64,000 bases of DNA from Camellia lanceoleosa (taxonomy: Eukaryota > Streptophyta > Magnoliopsida > Ericales > Theaceae): contig CM045763.1 in NCBI GenBank assembly GCA_025200525.1, positions 157,982,246-158,046,245 on the forward strand. The letters run 5' to 3'. Both the position numbers and the translations under genes were made by a program. This document shows, piece after piece, positions 32,247-42,633 of the stretch (positions are counted from its first letter, which is position 1; every line of letters begins with the position of its first letter). The notes beneath the pieces were generated by a model, which did not search any database, had not been told where the DNA came from, and saw only the letters and a list, made by a program, of their open reading frames with translations.

Positions 32247-34630
32247 TGTAACAACCCTCGTACTGATTACCGTTAAACCACTGAATTACCTACTGATCAT
32301 TGCTAAACTGAACTGCTAATGACTGATAAGTGAACTGGATGAACTACTGAACAAACTGAATGAAACTGAAATTGAAACTGAATGAGTTTGTCTATTTAAT
32401 TACATATTGCATCTGTTGACTTATGTGATTATCTGTTTGATTCATATGTTTAAACTGTAAATTGAAGGCCTTATCGGCGGCCGATTTAGAAACCGTTTGA
32501 TGTTTTAGACTCAGTAGAATATTTGTGATTTAATGATGTATTTATCTGAAAATTGATTAGGAATGATTAAATTAGATTAAATTAAGTCAATTAAAGAGTT
32601 TGTCTTAATTACCGAATTGCCACTTAATGGCCACTACATCACACACACACTTAGAGACTTGTTTTCATTGTGATCAAACATTTCATCAGCTCATTCTTTC
32701 CCCTAACCGACCAACAAGAGAGCTTAGAGAGAGAGAGAGTTCATCTTGAAGAATTAAGCTCAAATTGTTAGAATTGCTTGGAGAATTGAAGTGGTTGCTA
32801 GGAAATTGTCAACTTAAGCCTCCAAAACTTGTAATTGGAACTCTAGGTAAGGAATCATCTTCTTATTGTTGTCCTTGAGCTAAGTTTTGCATGATTCATG
32901 CATCATTGTAGAGCTAAGACATGATATTGTTCATATATGTTGGATTGAAGTCAAATTCATGCATGCATGTTTATATTGGTGAGTTTGAAGTTGAGTTCAT
33001 GGCAATTTGTCACATGCATGTTCATGATATTATTATAGTCCATGTTTTCAACTGGCTTTTCAAGGAATTGAGCTCATTTGAGCATGATTGGAAGCTTGAA
33101 ATTGGTTTAAAGATCATGCATGTCATGTTTTGAAAGTGTTCTTGAAAATGGTTTGAAATTGAGTTTAATTGAAACACCCTTGGGCCTTGATTTCTTAAAT
33201 TGAGTTTTAGAACTTGTTATTCTATGTGTTTGAAAGAGTTTTCCAGAAAATGGGCCCAAGAGGATCGGATTTGGAGCATCAAAACTTGGTTTGAAACTCA
33301 GAGGTCGAATATGGAATTTCCAGATTTTGGACGTCCGCTCGAGCGGGGGGAAGTGCCGCTCGAGCGGGGAATGCATGCTCCCAGTATTTTCCTTGCATTG
33401 TTTCTGATCCGCTCGGCGGTTTTAACGCCGGCGGAAAATCGCACATCCAAAGATTTTTGCACCTTTCATCATCCGCCGGCGGCGGAATGTACGCTTCGGC
33501 GTGGCCTTTGTGTGCTTGTCCGCCGAAAGGGAAACTCGCGAAAGGAGGCCCTGTTTCATCGAAAATTCTGAAATTGTTTTCTAAGTGCATTTTTGCATCC
33601 CCATCGCATCCTAGGCATTCCTAGGCCTAGTTTAGAGCATCTTAATGAGGATGTAGACATAGAACCACACCGAGGAATTTAGGGATTTGATTATCATCCT
33701 TTCCAACTGTAAACTTAGTGTGTGTTCTATTTGATTATGTTTAGGGTTGGCTCTGGGACAGCTCTAGCTACTGATAGCCCAATCACTGTGAGTAACAGAT
33801 TGTGTAAAGATATGTTCAAATGGTTTTATTTTGAATACTGAATCGAATCGCTTATTGAATCGATATTGTTTATTGAATGAGCGTATGTCTGTATTTGAAT
33901 CGTATTGGCATCCTTAGCACCTTGTTATTGATTCTGAGCTCATCGGTTTCCTTGTGGAACCATCTTGATTGATGGCCATCATTATTGTTAGGTGCATAAG
34001 GCCGGTCCTTTGGACCCTCTTGTTTATAGGCTAATGGATGTACCGCATATGGTGATTGATTGAAATCTTGATTGGTGAAATCTTGAAAGATTGAAATCTT
34101 GTATAATGAATTGATTTCATTCTTTGTAGGACATTCATTCATAACCTCTTTACCTTGTATGTTATTCATCGGGCTTTAGCTCACTGTTTATATATATATG
34201 TAGGTACTCACCACCGCACCCGGAGCTAGGAGCGTGGGATTGGTCCCCGATTTGTCACCGACCTTTGTGCCTCCTTTGTGAGGTTCGAGACGCCATGCCA
34301 TGGCTTGGGGTGTTTTTGTGTCCCCATAGGTCTCCTTCTTGTTTTGTCTTGTTTTGTATAGACCATTCTTTGTTATCTTGTCTTGTTATAGAGGATTAAG
34401 TTCGTCTTGAATGTCTGTAATGATTGTGTATACTGTACTGGTAGTGAATGCATAAATGTATGAAAAATGTTTTTGGCATACAGATTAACACAGCTCTATG
34501 GAGACTAGTTTTTTGCTTTTGGCTTCCGCCAGCCGAACTCTGTATTTCTTGTATTCTTGATTGGTGCCTTGGTAATCTCGGATTCTTGGCGATGGTGCTA
34601 AACCCATAGGGTCGGGTTTGGGTCGTGACA
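32247..34630 (+). mobile_element. Tekay 5' LTR
   Basis: 2384 bases, TGTAACAACCCTCG to GGGTCGTGACA. It has palindrome pairs at 33336/33357, then four damaged ones between 33408 and 33545. A T/A run 'tttatatatatatgtagg' at 34187-34204 is a candidate TATA region. No protein-coding content is expected; frames such as 32921-33133 are by-products. Confidence 0.9.
33336..33545. promoter_or_regulatory. Palindrome cluster in the Tekay 5' LTR, mostly damaged
   Basis: Two intact CGCTCGAGCG copies start at 33336 and 33357 (21 bases apart). Where the 3' LTR has further CGCTCGAGCG copies, this LTR reads ccgctcggcgg, acgccggcgg, tccgccggcgg, cgcttcggcg and ccgccgaaagg: the central TCGA or GA is missing each time. 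Confidence 0.8.
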
Positions 34631-34633
34631 GAG

Positions 34634-34645
34634 TGGTATCAGAGC
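34634..34645 (+). other. Tekay primer binding site
   Basis: TGGTATCAGAGC, an exact match to the common plant primer site for initiator tRNA-Met, three bases after the LTR end. Confidence 0.92.
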
Positions 34646-34834
34646 GATACTTAACCACGAGTTATACCGCACACACGTGTCCAAATGAGCTATAGGGTGT
34701 CCTAGAAAAGCAAATAGGGCATCTCATGAATTTGAAAAGTGTGTGCTTATGACTGACTGATTATATGTTAAAGTGTTAAACTGTTTAATTGTACAACTGT
34801 TTATAATGATAACTGTTATAACTGCTATAGTGAA

Positions 34835-35499
34835 ATGGATAATGCAAATGAAACTGAAGCATCATCCTCTGAGGCCAGAATGGCCAGACTTGAACAAATG
34901 ATGGGACTGATAATGGAAAGACTAGAACAACAACCGAACATTTCACCTCCTCCTCCTCGGTCTGGCAAAAACGAGAATGTACAAAATGTGAATGCTAATG
35001 AGGTGGACATTATTATTTGACTTCGAAATTTAGCAAAATGAAACCGCCGTCCTTTCAAGGAGGCTTAGAACCGTTAGAGGCTGAAGCTTGGGTTCTTGAG
35101 ACCGAAAAGTTGTTTGAGGTTTTTCCGTGCTCTGAAGCAAACAAAGTTTTGTTGGCAACCTTCACCCTTCAGGAAGAAGCCAGAAGGTGGTGGATGTTGA
35201 CCCGTGATGCAAATGCCATTCTGACTTGGGCTCAGTTCAAGGAGTCCTTCTTTGAAAAGTATTTCCCCCAGTGCATTAGAGACAGAAAAGTGACTGAGTT
35301 TGAACAGCTGAGACAGGGCAAAACATCTGTTGCCGAGTATGAGAAGCAATTTACTGAACTTGCTAGGTATGCACCACATATGGTGGATACCGATTATAAG
35401 AAGGCCAGGAGGTTTGAAGGCGGCCTTAGTGTTGCTATCCAGGACCAGATAAATGTTTTGAAAATGCCAACTTATGTAGGTGTTCTCGTAGGGCATTGA
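34835..35499 (+). pseudogene. gag: Tekay gag
   Basis: Capsid polyprotein. It starts ATGGATAATGC at 34835 with an acidic, Pro-rich N-terminus (residues 1-60), then a one-base frame change near 35015. The core follows: FSKMKPPSFQGG, EAEAWVLETEKLF, ARRWWMLTRD, FKESFFEKYFP, EFEQLRQGKTSVAEYEKQF and RFEGGL, the standard plant retrotransposon gag domain. It breaks at 35497. A damaged Cys/His knuckle (HCSICGNKHKG region) is near 35670-35730. Confidence 0.88.
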
Positions 35500-36290
35500 T
35501 GGCGAGACAAATATTGCGGCGATGAAACAATCAAACACCGACAAGTGAGTGGCAAGGAAAAGACAGGGTTTTAAATTTAAGAAGGGTAAGCATAACCCGT
35601 GAATAAGAAGCGAGAATACGGGTCGACTACTAGCTGACCAAGGGAGTGGATTTACTCCACTGTTCCATATGTGGCAACAAGCACAAAGGGGTTTGTTACT
35701 GTTTCGAGCTTGTTTCGTGTGGCAAGGTGGGCCTGAATCAAAGATCGCCCTTCGCCCCGCCAGTAAAGTAGTAAGCCGCACCAAGCAAAGATCAAATGTA
35801 GCACCAAAACCGAACCCCAAAGCTACAGGAAAGAGACTATGAGGCAGGCAGTGTTTGCCCTAATCTGGGAGGCGTGCAAAACTCTTGAGACCGGTGTCGT
35901 ATCCTCTCTATCTGTGCTCAGAATGCTTATGTATTGATTGATTCGGGGTCTATACATTCTTATGTGTCGCATGCTTTTTCGCGTAAATTGAATAGACCCT
36001 TAGAACCCATGAACTACTTGTTAGCTGTATCATCACCTGTTGGGGGATCCATGACATGTGCATATATGTATCTTGCTTATGAGATTATTGTTGGGGATAT
36101 GCACCTATTTATTGATTTACTGCCATTGAACATAGACCATTTTGATGTAATATTGGGGATGGATTGGCTACAAAAATATCATGCCACTATAGACTGTGTA
36201 ACAAAACAAGTAGTGTTCGCCCACCGGTTTGCGAATTTGTGTTTAATGGGAGGAGTAGTACCTCCTCCATATCGATTTCTTCTATAAAAG
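35500..36290 (+). pseudogene. Tekay zinc knuckle and aspartic protease
   Basis: 35500-35930 is a poorly preserved zinc-knuckle and linker region with missing bases. The protease is open at 35934-36287: MIDSGSIHSYVSHAF carries the active-site DSG, then PLEPMNYLLAVSSPVGGS, and DHFDVILGMDWLQKYHATIDC, the closing block of gypsy proteases. The frame is lost again at 36287. Confidence 0.85.
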
Positions 36291-37151
36291 GCTGTCAAAT
36301 TGATTAGAAAGGGTGTAAAGGATATCGTGTTCTGTATTATGCACACGCTAATGATAATGTTAAACCGATGTGAATTGTATTCCTATAGTCGAGAATTCCC
36401 GGATGTATTTCGGATGAATTGCAGGATTTGATTGGCAGGAAATTGAATTTATTGTGGATGTGGTTCCGGTACCCGGTAGGCATCTAAAGCTCCTATAGAA
36501 TGGCTCCAACCGAATCGAAGAATTGAAGGTACAATTGCAGAAGCTGTTAGACAAGAAGTTTATCGACCGATACTTCACCGTGGGTGCACTGTTTTGTTTG
36601 TAAAGAAGAAAGACGGCTCCGAGGCGTGCATTGATTACCGTGAATTGAACAAGGTAATCAGAAGAATAAATATCCATTACCGCGTATTGATGATTTATTT
36701 GACGATGTGGTGCACAAGTGTTTTCCAAAATTGATCTTAGATCGGGTATCACCAATTGAAAGTCAAACCGAAGACATTGATAAAGCCGCTTTAAGCGAGG
36801 TATGGCCACTTTGAATTTTTAGTTATGCCGTTCGAGTTACGAATGCCTGCCGCATTTATGGACCTCATGAGCAGAATTTTTAAACCATACCTTGACGATT
36901 TTATTGTGGTATTTATTGATGACATCTTGATCTATTCTAAGCGTAGAAGAACATGAACATCATCCGAGACTTGCCTGCAAACCTTAAGAGAATGTAAACT
37001 GTATGCTAAACTGTCTAAATGTGAATTTTGGCTTGATCATATAATGTTTTTGGGACATGTTGTTAGCAAAGATGGAATTTACATGACCCGAGAAAATTGA
37101 AGGCAGAGTGAATCGCCTAGACCAACGAATGTAACCGAAGTCCGAAGCTTT
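36291..37151 (+). pseudogene. Tekay reverse transcriptase, many small gaps
   Basis: Recognisable pieces in alternating frames are LDKKFI (36547), FVKKKDGS (36594), CIDYRELNKV (36628), YPLPRIDDLF (36670), FSKIDLRSG (36724), [10 protein letters not shown] (36803), [29 protein letters not shown] with the catalytic IDD (36850-36940), [11 protein letters not shown] and [10 protein letters not shown]. More than ten one- to several-base losses break the frame. The flanking parts (gag core and RNase H) are almost clean, so the damage is strongly clustered. Confidence 0.85.
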
Positions 37152-38444
37152 TTGGGACTGGCTGGATATTACAGAAGGTTTGTCAAAGATTTCTCCAAAA
37201 TTGCCTTACCACTGACTCAGTTGACGCAAAAAGGGATATCATTTGACTGGACTGACCAGAGGGAATCAGCATTTCAGGAACTGAAAACCCGACTTGTGAC
37301 TGCACCGATTTTGACTCTACCTTCAGGTACGGATGGTTATACTGTTTTTAGTGATGCTTCTCACAAGGGTTTGGGGTGTGTTTTGATGCAGAATGGGAGA
37401 GTTATTGCCTATGCTTCCCGACAGTTGAGACCACATGAAAAGAACTACCCGACCCATGACCTAGAACTTGCTGCAGTAGTTTTTGCACTGAAAATTTGGC
37501 GTCACTATTTGTATGGAGCAACATGTGAAGTGTATACTGACCACAAGAGCCTGAAGTACTTTTTCACTCAGAAAGAACTGAATATGAGACAGCGGAGATG
37601 GTTGGAACTGATCAAAGATTATGACCTACAGATATTGTATCATCCGGGAAAAGCCAATACCGTCGCCGATGCTTTGAGCCGAAAATCGATTGGGAACTTA
37701 GCCTGTTTGTTGACTGGACAGAAAGAGTTGCTTCTTGATCTGGAAAAGTCTGAAATTGAAATTGTATTGAAAGAACAAGGTGGAACCTTAGCTGCTATTT
37801 CTGCTCAACCAGCATTGATTGAGGAAATTAAAGAAAAACAACAATTAGATGATTTCTTGAAAAAGGTTATTGAAGAAAGAGATTCAAAACCGAGACCGGG
37901 GTTCAAATTTGAGAACAATGTTCTGAAATTCCAAGACAGACTATGTGTACCGAATGACACTGAATTGAAAAGGAGAGTTCTGCAAGAAGGCCACAGTTCG
38001 AAGTTTTCTATTCACCCAGGGAATACGAAAATGTACCAAGATTTGAAACAGAATTTCTGGTGGCCAGGAATGAAGAAAGAAATTGCCGACTTTGTGTCTA
38101 AATGTCTTCACTGCCAACAGGTCAAGGCTGAACATCAACGACCTGCAGGCTTACTGCAACCCTTGCCCATACCAGAGTGGAAATGGGAGCATATCACGAT
38201 GGATTTTATCGTTGGACTACCTCGCTCCAGGAAAGGTATGGACTCTATTTGGGTTATTGTGGATAGACTGACTAAATCTGCACACTTCCTACCTGTCAAG
38301 ACAATTTTTAATGCGGATAGATTGGCTGTTATCTATATTGATGAAATTGTGAGATTGCATGGAGTGCCTGTATCTATTGTTTCTGACAGGGATTCGAAGT
38401 TTACAGCAGAGCTCACTGCATTGGCATCGAATTGGTTTGAGTAG
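37152..38444 (+). pseudogene. Tekay RT end, RNase H and first half of integrase
   Basis: One open frame of 430 residues. It opens [14 protein letters not shown] (end of RT). RNase H follows: [55 protein letters not shown] and the closing [14 protein letters not shown]. The integrase zinc finger is [19 protein letters not shown], and the core shows [13 protein letters not shown] (first Asp) and VSDRDSKFT (second Asp). The frame ends at a stop created by a small loss at about 38405-38440, before the catalytic Glu. Confidence 0.92.
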
Positions 38445-39270
38445 TGCCTATCACCCTCAGACAGATGGACAGTCAGAAAGGACCATCCAGACTCTAGAGG
38501 ACCTACTGAGAATGTGTGTCCTTGACTTTCAGGGAAATTGGGAAAGTCATTTGCCGTTGGCTGAATTCGCCTACAACAACAGCTACCATTCGAGTATTGG
38601 AATGGCGCCTTTCGAGGCATTGTATGGCAGAAAGTGTAGATCTCCAATCTGCTGGGCAGAAGTTGGAGATGGGCCTTTGCTTGGGCCCGAGATTGTTTAT
38701 GAAACAACTGAGAAAGTGAAATTGATACAGCAAAGACTGAAAACTGCACAGAGTAGACAGAAAAGTTATGCAGATATCAGAAGACGGGATAGAGAGTATG
38801 AAGTGGGTGATCACGTGTTTGTGAAAGTGACACCAATGAAAGGCCAGACTCGCTTTGGAGTCAAAGGCAAGTTAGCACCGAGATATGTCGGACCGTATCA
38901 GATTATTGAGAAGATCAATCCGGTGGCGTATCAAGTTGCGCTCCCTCCTGAAATGGAGCATATGCATAACGTCTTCCACATTTCGATGTTGAGAGACTAT
39001 CTTCGAGATCCGTTTCATGTGATTGAGCCTACCCGTATCGTGTTGAGTGATGACTACACTTACGAGGATCGGCCTATACAGATTGTAAACCGACGGATCA
39101 AGAAACTGAGAAACAAAGAGATTCCACTAGTGAAAGTTGACTGGCAGAACCATGGTGGTGTGTATGCCACTTGGGAAAGGGAAGATGACATGGCTAGGCG
39201 ATATCCGGATTTGTTCCCGCTGAATCCTGTTTTCTTCCAGACTGAAGGTAACTCGAGTTTAGAGGACTAA
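38420..39270 (+). pseudogene. Tekay integrase second half with chromodomain-like tail
   Basis: The frame resumes with [16 protein letters not shown] (catalytic Glu in QSE) and runs to the natural stop at 39268. [19 protein letters not shown] marks the integrase C-terminal domain. From about residue 250 [10 protein letters not shown] and [17 protein letters not shown] form the chromodomain-like tail that defines chromoviruses and is thought to guide insertion toward heterochromatin. The frame upstream of 38420 (from 38359) is a shadow. Confidence 0.9.
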
Positions 39271-39274
39271 ACTC

Positions 39275-39288
39275 CTTATAAGGAGGGG
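39275..39288 (+). other. Tekay polypurine tract
   Basis: The purine run AAGGAGGGGAA follows the stop codon. It would prime plus-strand synthesis. The LTR sequence after it begins 28 bases inside the LTR. Confidence 0.8.
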
Positions 39289-41667
39289 AAACCACTAAAT
39301 TACCTACTGATCATTGCTAAACTGAACTGCTAATGACTGATAAGTGAACTGGATGAACTACTGAACAAACTGAATGAAACTGAAACTGAAACTGAATGAG
39401 TTTGTCTATTTAATTACATATTGCATCTGTTGACTTATGTGATTATCTGTTTGATTCATATGTTTAAACTGTAAATTGAAGGCCTTATCGGCGGCCGATT
39501 TAGAAACCGTTTGATGTTTTAGACTCAGTAGAATATTTGTGATTTAATGATGTATTTATCTGAAAATTGATTAGGAATGATTAAATTAGATTAAATTAAG
39601 TCAATTAAAGAGTTTGTCTTAATTACCGAATTGCCACTTAATGGCCACTACATCACACACACACTTAGAGACTTGTTTTCATTGTGATCAAACATTTCAT
39701 CAGCTCATTCTTTCCCCTAACCAACCAACAAGAGAGCTTAGAGAGAGAGAGAGTTCATCTTGAAGAATTAAGCTCAAATTGTTAGAATTGCTTGGAGAAT
39801 TGAAGTGGTTGCTAGGAAATTGTCAACTTAAGCCTCCAAAACTTGTAATTGGAACTCTAGGTAAGGAATCATCTTCTTATTGTTGTCCTTGAGCTAAGTT
39901 TTGCATGATTCATGCATCATTGTAGAGCTAAGACATGATATTGCTCATATATGTTGGATTGAAGTCAAATTCATGCATGCATGTTTATATTGGTGAGTTT
40001 GAAGTTGAGTTCATGGCAATTTGTCACATGCATGTTCATGATATTATTATAGTCCATGTTTTCAACTGGCTTTTCAAGGAATTGAGCTCATTTGAGCATG
40101 ATTGGAAGCTTGAAATTGGTTTAAAGATCATGCATGTCATGTTTTGAAAGTGTTCTTGAAAATGGTTTGAAATTAAGTTTAATTGAAACACCCTTGGGCT
40201 TTGATTTCTTAAATTGAGTTTTAGAACTTGTTATTCTATGTGTTTGAAAGAGTTTTCCAGAAAATGGGCCCAAGAGGATCGGATTTGGAGCATCAAAACT
40301 TGGTTTGAAACTCAGAGGTCGAATATGGAATTTCCAGATTTTGGACGTCCGCTCGAGCGGGGGGAAGTGCCGCTCGAGCGGGGAATGCATGCTCCCAGTA
40401 TTTTCCTTGCATTGTTTTACAGTCCGCTCGAGCGGGGTTTTTAACGCTCGAGCGGGAAAATCGCGCATCCAGCATTTTTGCACCTTTCATCAGTCCGCTC
40501 GAGCGGCGGAATGTACGCTCGAGCGTGGGCCTTTGTGTGCTTGTCCGCTCGGCGGGAAACTCAAGGCCGGCGGAGGCCCTGTTCACTGAAAATTCTGAAA
40601 TTGTTTTCTAAGTGCATTTTTGCATCCTCATCGCATCCTAGGCATTCCTAGGCCTAGTTTAGAGCATCTTAATGAGGATGTAGACATAGAACCACACCGA
40701 GGAATTTAGGGATTTGATTATCATCCTTTCCAAATGTAAACTTAGTGTGTGTTCTATTTGATTGACTGTTTAGGGTTGGCTCTCGGGGACGCGCTCTAGC
40801 TACTGATAGCCCAATCACTGTGAGTAACAGATTGTGTAAAGATATGTTCAAATGGTTTTATTTTGAATACCGAACTGAACTGCTTATTGAACTGATATTG
40901 TTTATTGAATGAACGTATGTCCTGTATTTCGAATCAGACAGGCATCCTTAGCACCCATTGTTATTGATATTCTGAGCTCGCCGGTTTCCTTGTGGAACCA
41001 TACCGATTGATGGCCATCATTATTGTTGGGTTCATAAGGCTTGGCCCTTTTGGACCTCTGTTTATAGGCTAATGGATGTACCGCATATGACGATTGATTG
41101 AAATCTTGATTGGTGAAATCTCGAAGATTGAAATCTCAGATAATGAATTGATTTCATTCTTGTAAGGACATTCATTCATAACCTCTTTACACCGTATGTT
41201 ATTCATCGGGCTTTAGCTCACTGTTTATATATATATGTAGGTGCTCACCACCGCACCGAGCTAGGAGCGTGATTGGTCCCCGCTTTGTCACCAACCTTTG
41301 TGCCTCACTTGTGAGGTTCCGAGACGCCATGCCATGGCTTGGGGTGTTTTTGTGTCCCCATAGGTCTCCTTCTTGTTTTGTCTTGTTTTGTATAGACCAT
41401 TCTTGTTATCTTTGTCTTGTTATAGAGGGATTAAGTTCCGTCTTGAATGTCTCAGTAATGATTGTGTATCTCAGATCGTAGTGAATGCATAAATGTATGA
41501 AAAATGTTTTTGGCATACGATTAACACTCTATGGACACTAGTTTTACTTGCTTTTGGCTTCCGCCAGCCTGAACTCAGATATTATCAGATATCGACAAGG
41601 CCTTGGTAATCTCGGATTCTTGGCGATTCTGATGCTAAACCCATAGGGCCGGGTTTGGGTCGTGACA
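39289..41667 (+). mobile_element. Tekay 3' LTR, lacking its first 28 bases
   Basis: It matches 32275-34630. The first 28 bases of the 5' LTR (TGTAACAACCCT onward) are absent. The first 1.1 kb is nearly identical to the 5' LTR; the last ~750 bases differ by clustered small changes (for example ctcagataatg against cttgtataatg, and atctcagatcgtag against atactgtactggtag). It ends GGGTCGTGACA before AGTAG. Confidence 0.9.
40350..40578. promoter_or_regulatory. Palindrome cluster in the Tekay 3' LTR
   Basis: CGCTCGAGCG starts at 40350 and 40371 (21 apart), 40425 and 40445 (20 apart), 40496 and 40516 (20 apart). A fourth pair near 40546 and 40566 has lost central bases (cgctcggcgg, ggccggcgg). Three intact pairs in a fixed register match the arrangement in the solo LTR at 10678-12817. 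Confidence 0.85.
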
Positions 41668-42570
41668 AGTAGTTTCAACAAGACCTAGTAGCTCAGAAAA
41701 GAAACTTTCTCTGAAGGCTATGAAGACTCTTTTATAGCATCACTAGCTTGAATCACTAGGGGGGAGACTTGTAGAGTAGCCAAAAGTTTGAGGGTGACGC
41801 ACCTCCCCTAAAGATGACTGCCTAGTAGTGTCGGAGTGAGTAGATGCTGGGAGGTGGCTAGGTGAACTGATCTCACGGGATAGGCCAAAATTTCCCGTAT
41901 CACCCTATCGGTCCGAGAAAAGATCGTCCATGTGGTAGTCTCCAATATATAAATCTGGTGCAGTAGTGGTGTCCATCGTTGCATAAAAGTCTTGTGATTT
42001 TGCAAGATTAGTTGGCACCTTAGGAAAGTGAGTGGGGTATAGATCATCAAGCTGCTAAGAAGTTGTTGAGGCAACTGGGTTAGAAGTGCCAGTAGCAGTG
42101 GCACTAGGAGTGGCCAAGTTGGCAGTTACCTCTACAAGTTGAACCAAATTTGGGGGACCCACATCAGGAGTAGCCGCTACATCTACAACCCCTTCAGCAA
42201 CTGGGATGGTAGAAATTATGGTCTGCTAAACTAGGGGAGACTTGGTAGACTAAGAAGAATTTCCAGATCTGACCTTCATTGAGGGTGGCTCAACTTCAAG
42301 TGGCTCTCTTGCTCCATGCTCTTCTCTCGAGGTTTCAGGAACAAAATCCTCTCCACCAACGGAGGAATGCTCAGAGTGAATGGGATCAATAGGGTTTGGA
42401 GCTTCAGCACCCTCAACAATCATATCGCCCTTTGCAACTTCCATAGTAGGGGGGACTTGTCCACTTTCAGTAGGAGGGATGCCATGACCTTCTTCCATAT
42501 TTTCAGCCTCAGTGATCGGCTCAACCTCAACCATTGGCTCAACCTTAGCCATTGATTCATCATAGTGTAA

Positions 42571-42633
42571 CTATTAAAATAAAGATGAAAAAACCAAGTA
42601 TAAATGAGTGTAGAATATATACTAAGTGAGTAC
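42571..42633 (-). other. Intron of the antisense PMD gene
   Basis: On the minus strand GTACTCACTTAG..TTTTATTTTAATAG runs 63 bases, T/A-rich, GT to AG. Reading on would stop after three codons (TAG). Splicing joins CGA AAG to TTA CAC TAT GAT GAA in frame and opens the acidic linker. 63 bases is near the lower limit for plant introns. Confidence 0.7.

Larger units (their letters stand above)
32242..41672 (+). mobile_element. Tekay-type chromovirus (Ty3/gypsy), complete insertion
   Basis: The element is 32247-41667 (9421 bases) with an exact 5-base target duplication AGTAG (32242-32246 and 41668-41672). It has two 2.4-kb LTRs, an initiator tRNA-Met primer site, gag, protease, RT, RNase H, integrase, a chromodomain-like tail and a polypurine tract, in that order. 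It sits in the last third of the antisense PMD gene of the Tat element. The first ~1.1 kb of the LTRs differ at only about five bases, so it is young, yet its coding region is broken by many small gaps. Confidence 0.92.

Noticed and set aside
35074..35820. 248-residue minus-strand frame
   Set aside because: It is antisense to Tekay gag, has no recognisable domain, and reflects the base composition of the plus-strand gene.
32247..41667. An endogenous virus instead of a retrotransposon
   Set aside because: Domain order and chromodomain-like tail fit a Tekay chromovirus; no movement-protein or envelope-type gene is present.
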